DNA from: Oscillospiraceae bacterium
GTDB lineage: Bacteria; Bacillota_A; Clostridia; Oscillospirales; Oscillospiraceae
Direction of reading: 5' to 3'
Length of the DNA stretch: 5,629 bases
NCBI GenBank assembly: GCA_017540945.1
Contig: JAFYAB010000053.1
Location: forward strand, 1 to 5,629
Shown here: piece after piece, positions 5,486 to 5,629 of the stretch
Layout: every line of letters begins with the position of its first letter
Position numbering within the stretch: position 1 is the stretch's first letter
Program-made: the position numbers and the translations under genes
The notes under the pieces: model-generated
Database searches by the model: none
Seen by the model: only the letters and a program-made list of their open reading frames with translations
What the model was told of the DNA's origin: nothing

Positions 5486-5488
5486 CAT

Positions 5489-5564
<76 letters not shown>

Positions 5565-5567
5565 AGG

Positions 5568-5612
5568 AAAAGTCCGAAATTCGTTGTATAGCAACGAATT
5601 TCGGACTTTTCT
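5568..5612 (+). terminator. Strong terminator of the tRNA operon, perfect 19-bp stem
   Basis: The arm at 5568-5586, starting AAAAGTCCG, pairs without mismatch with 5592-5610, ending CGGACTTTT, around the loop TATAG. The T-run continues as CTCTT. It starts three bases after the CCA of tRNA-Trp. The A-tract on the left arm makes it symmetric, so it could also stop transcription arriving from the right. Nothing further is recognisable in 5613-5629. Confidence 0.92.
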
Positions 5613-5629
5613 CTTATCCTGTGTTCTCC

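Overview
The window looks like chromosomal DNA from a GC-rich, Gram-positive anaerobe of the Clostridia, most likely an Oscillospiraceae-type gut bacterium. This rests on inference from four things: strong AGGAGG-type ribosome sites, a SEDS/PBP pair with a fused FHA domain, CCA-encoding tRNA genes of Firmicutes type, and intergenic palindromic cassettes of a kind I associate with gut Clostridia. No species can be named from the sequence alone.

Layout from left to right. Positions 1-718 hold no credible gene. They contain two simple hairpins (2-44 and 55-80), then about 630 bases of three composite repeat cassettes (about 90-300, 301-492, 493-718). Each cassette is built from the same modules, including a GGCGGCCAGTGGCCGCC palindrome and a second hairpin whose tip differs in every copy. 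The array runs into the 3' end of the first gene. Three minus-strand genes follow: a class B penicillin-binding protein (719-2098), an FHA-SEDS fusion of the FtsW/RodA family (2095-3840) and an AI-2E/PerM-family membrane protein (3902-5212). From 5213 to 5408 lies an AT-rich divergent promoter region. Two plus-strand tRNA genes, a CAU tRNA that is probably the isoleucine (lysidine) type and a tRNA-Trp, finish with a strong perfect hairpin terminator (5568-5612).

How the genes fit together. The SEDS protein is a lipid II polymerising glycosyltransferase, and the class B PBP is its transpeptidase partner. Their genes overlap by four bases (ATGA), so they are almost certainly co-translated as one cell-wall synthase. 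The FHA domain on the SEDS protein suggests phosphothreonine-dependent control, as in actinobacterial rodA-pbpA loci where FHA proteins are separate genes; here sensor and polymerase are one polypeptide. The AI-2E-family gene has its own promoter. A hairpin lies between it and the SEDS gene with no room for a conventional promoter after it, so the wall-synthesis pair may depend on read-through or on a promoter inside the upstream gene.

The most notable items are the FHA-SEDS fusion with an altered FHA Asn loop, and the mosaic hairpin array that supplies the last codons and stop of the PBP gene.
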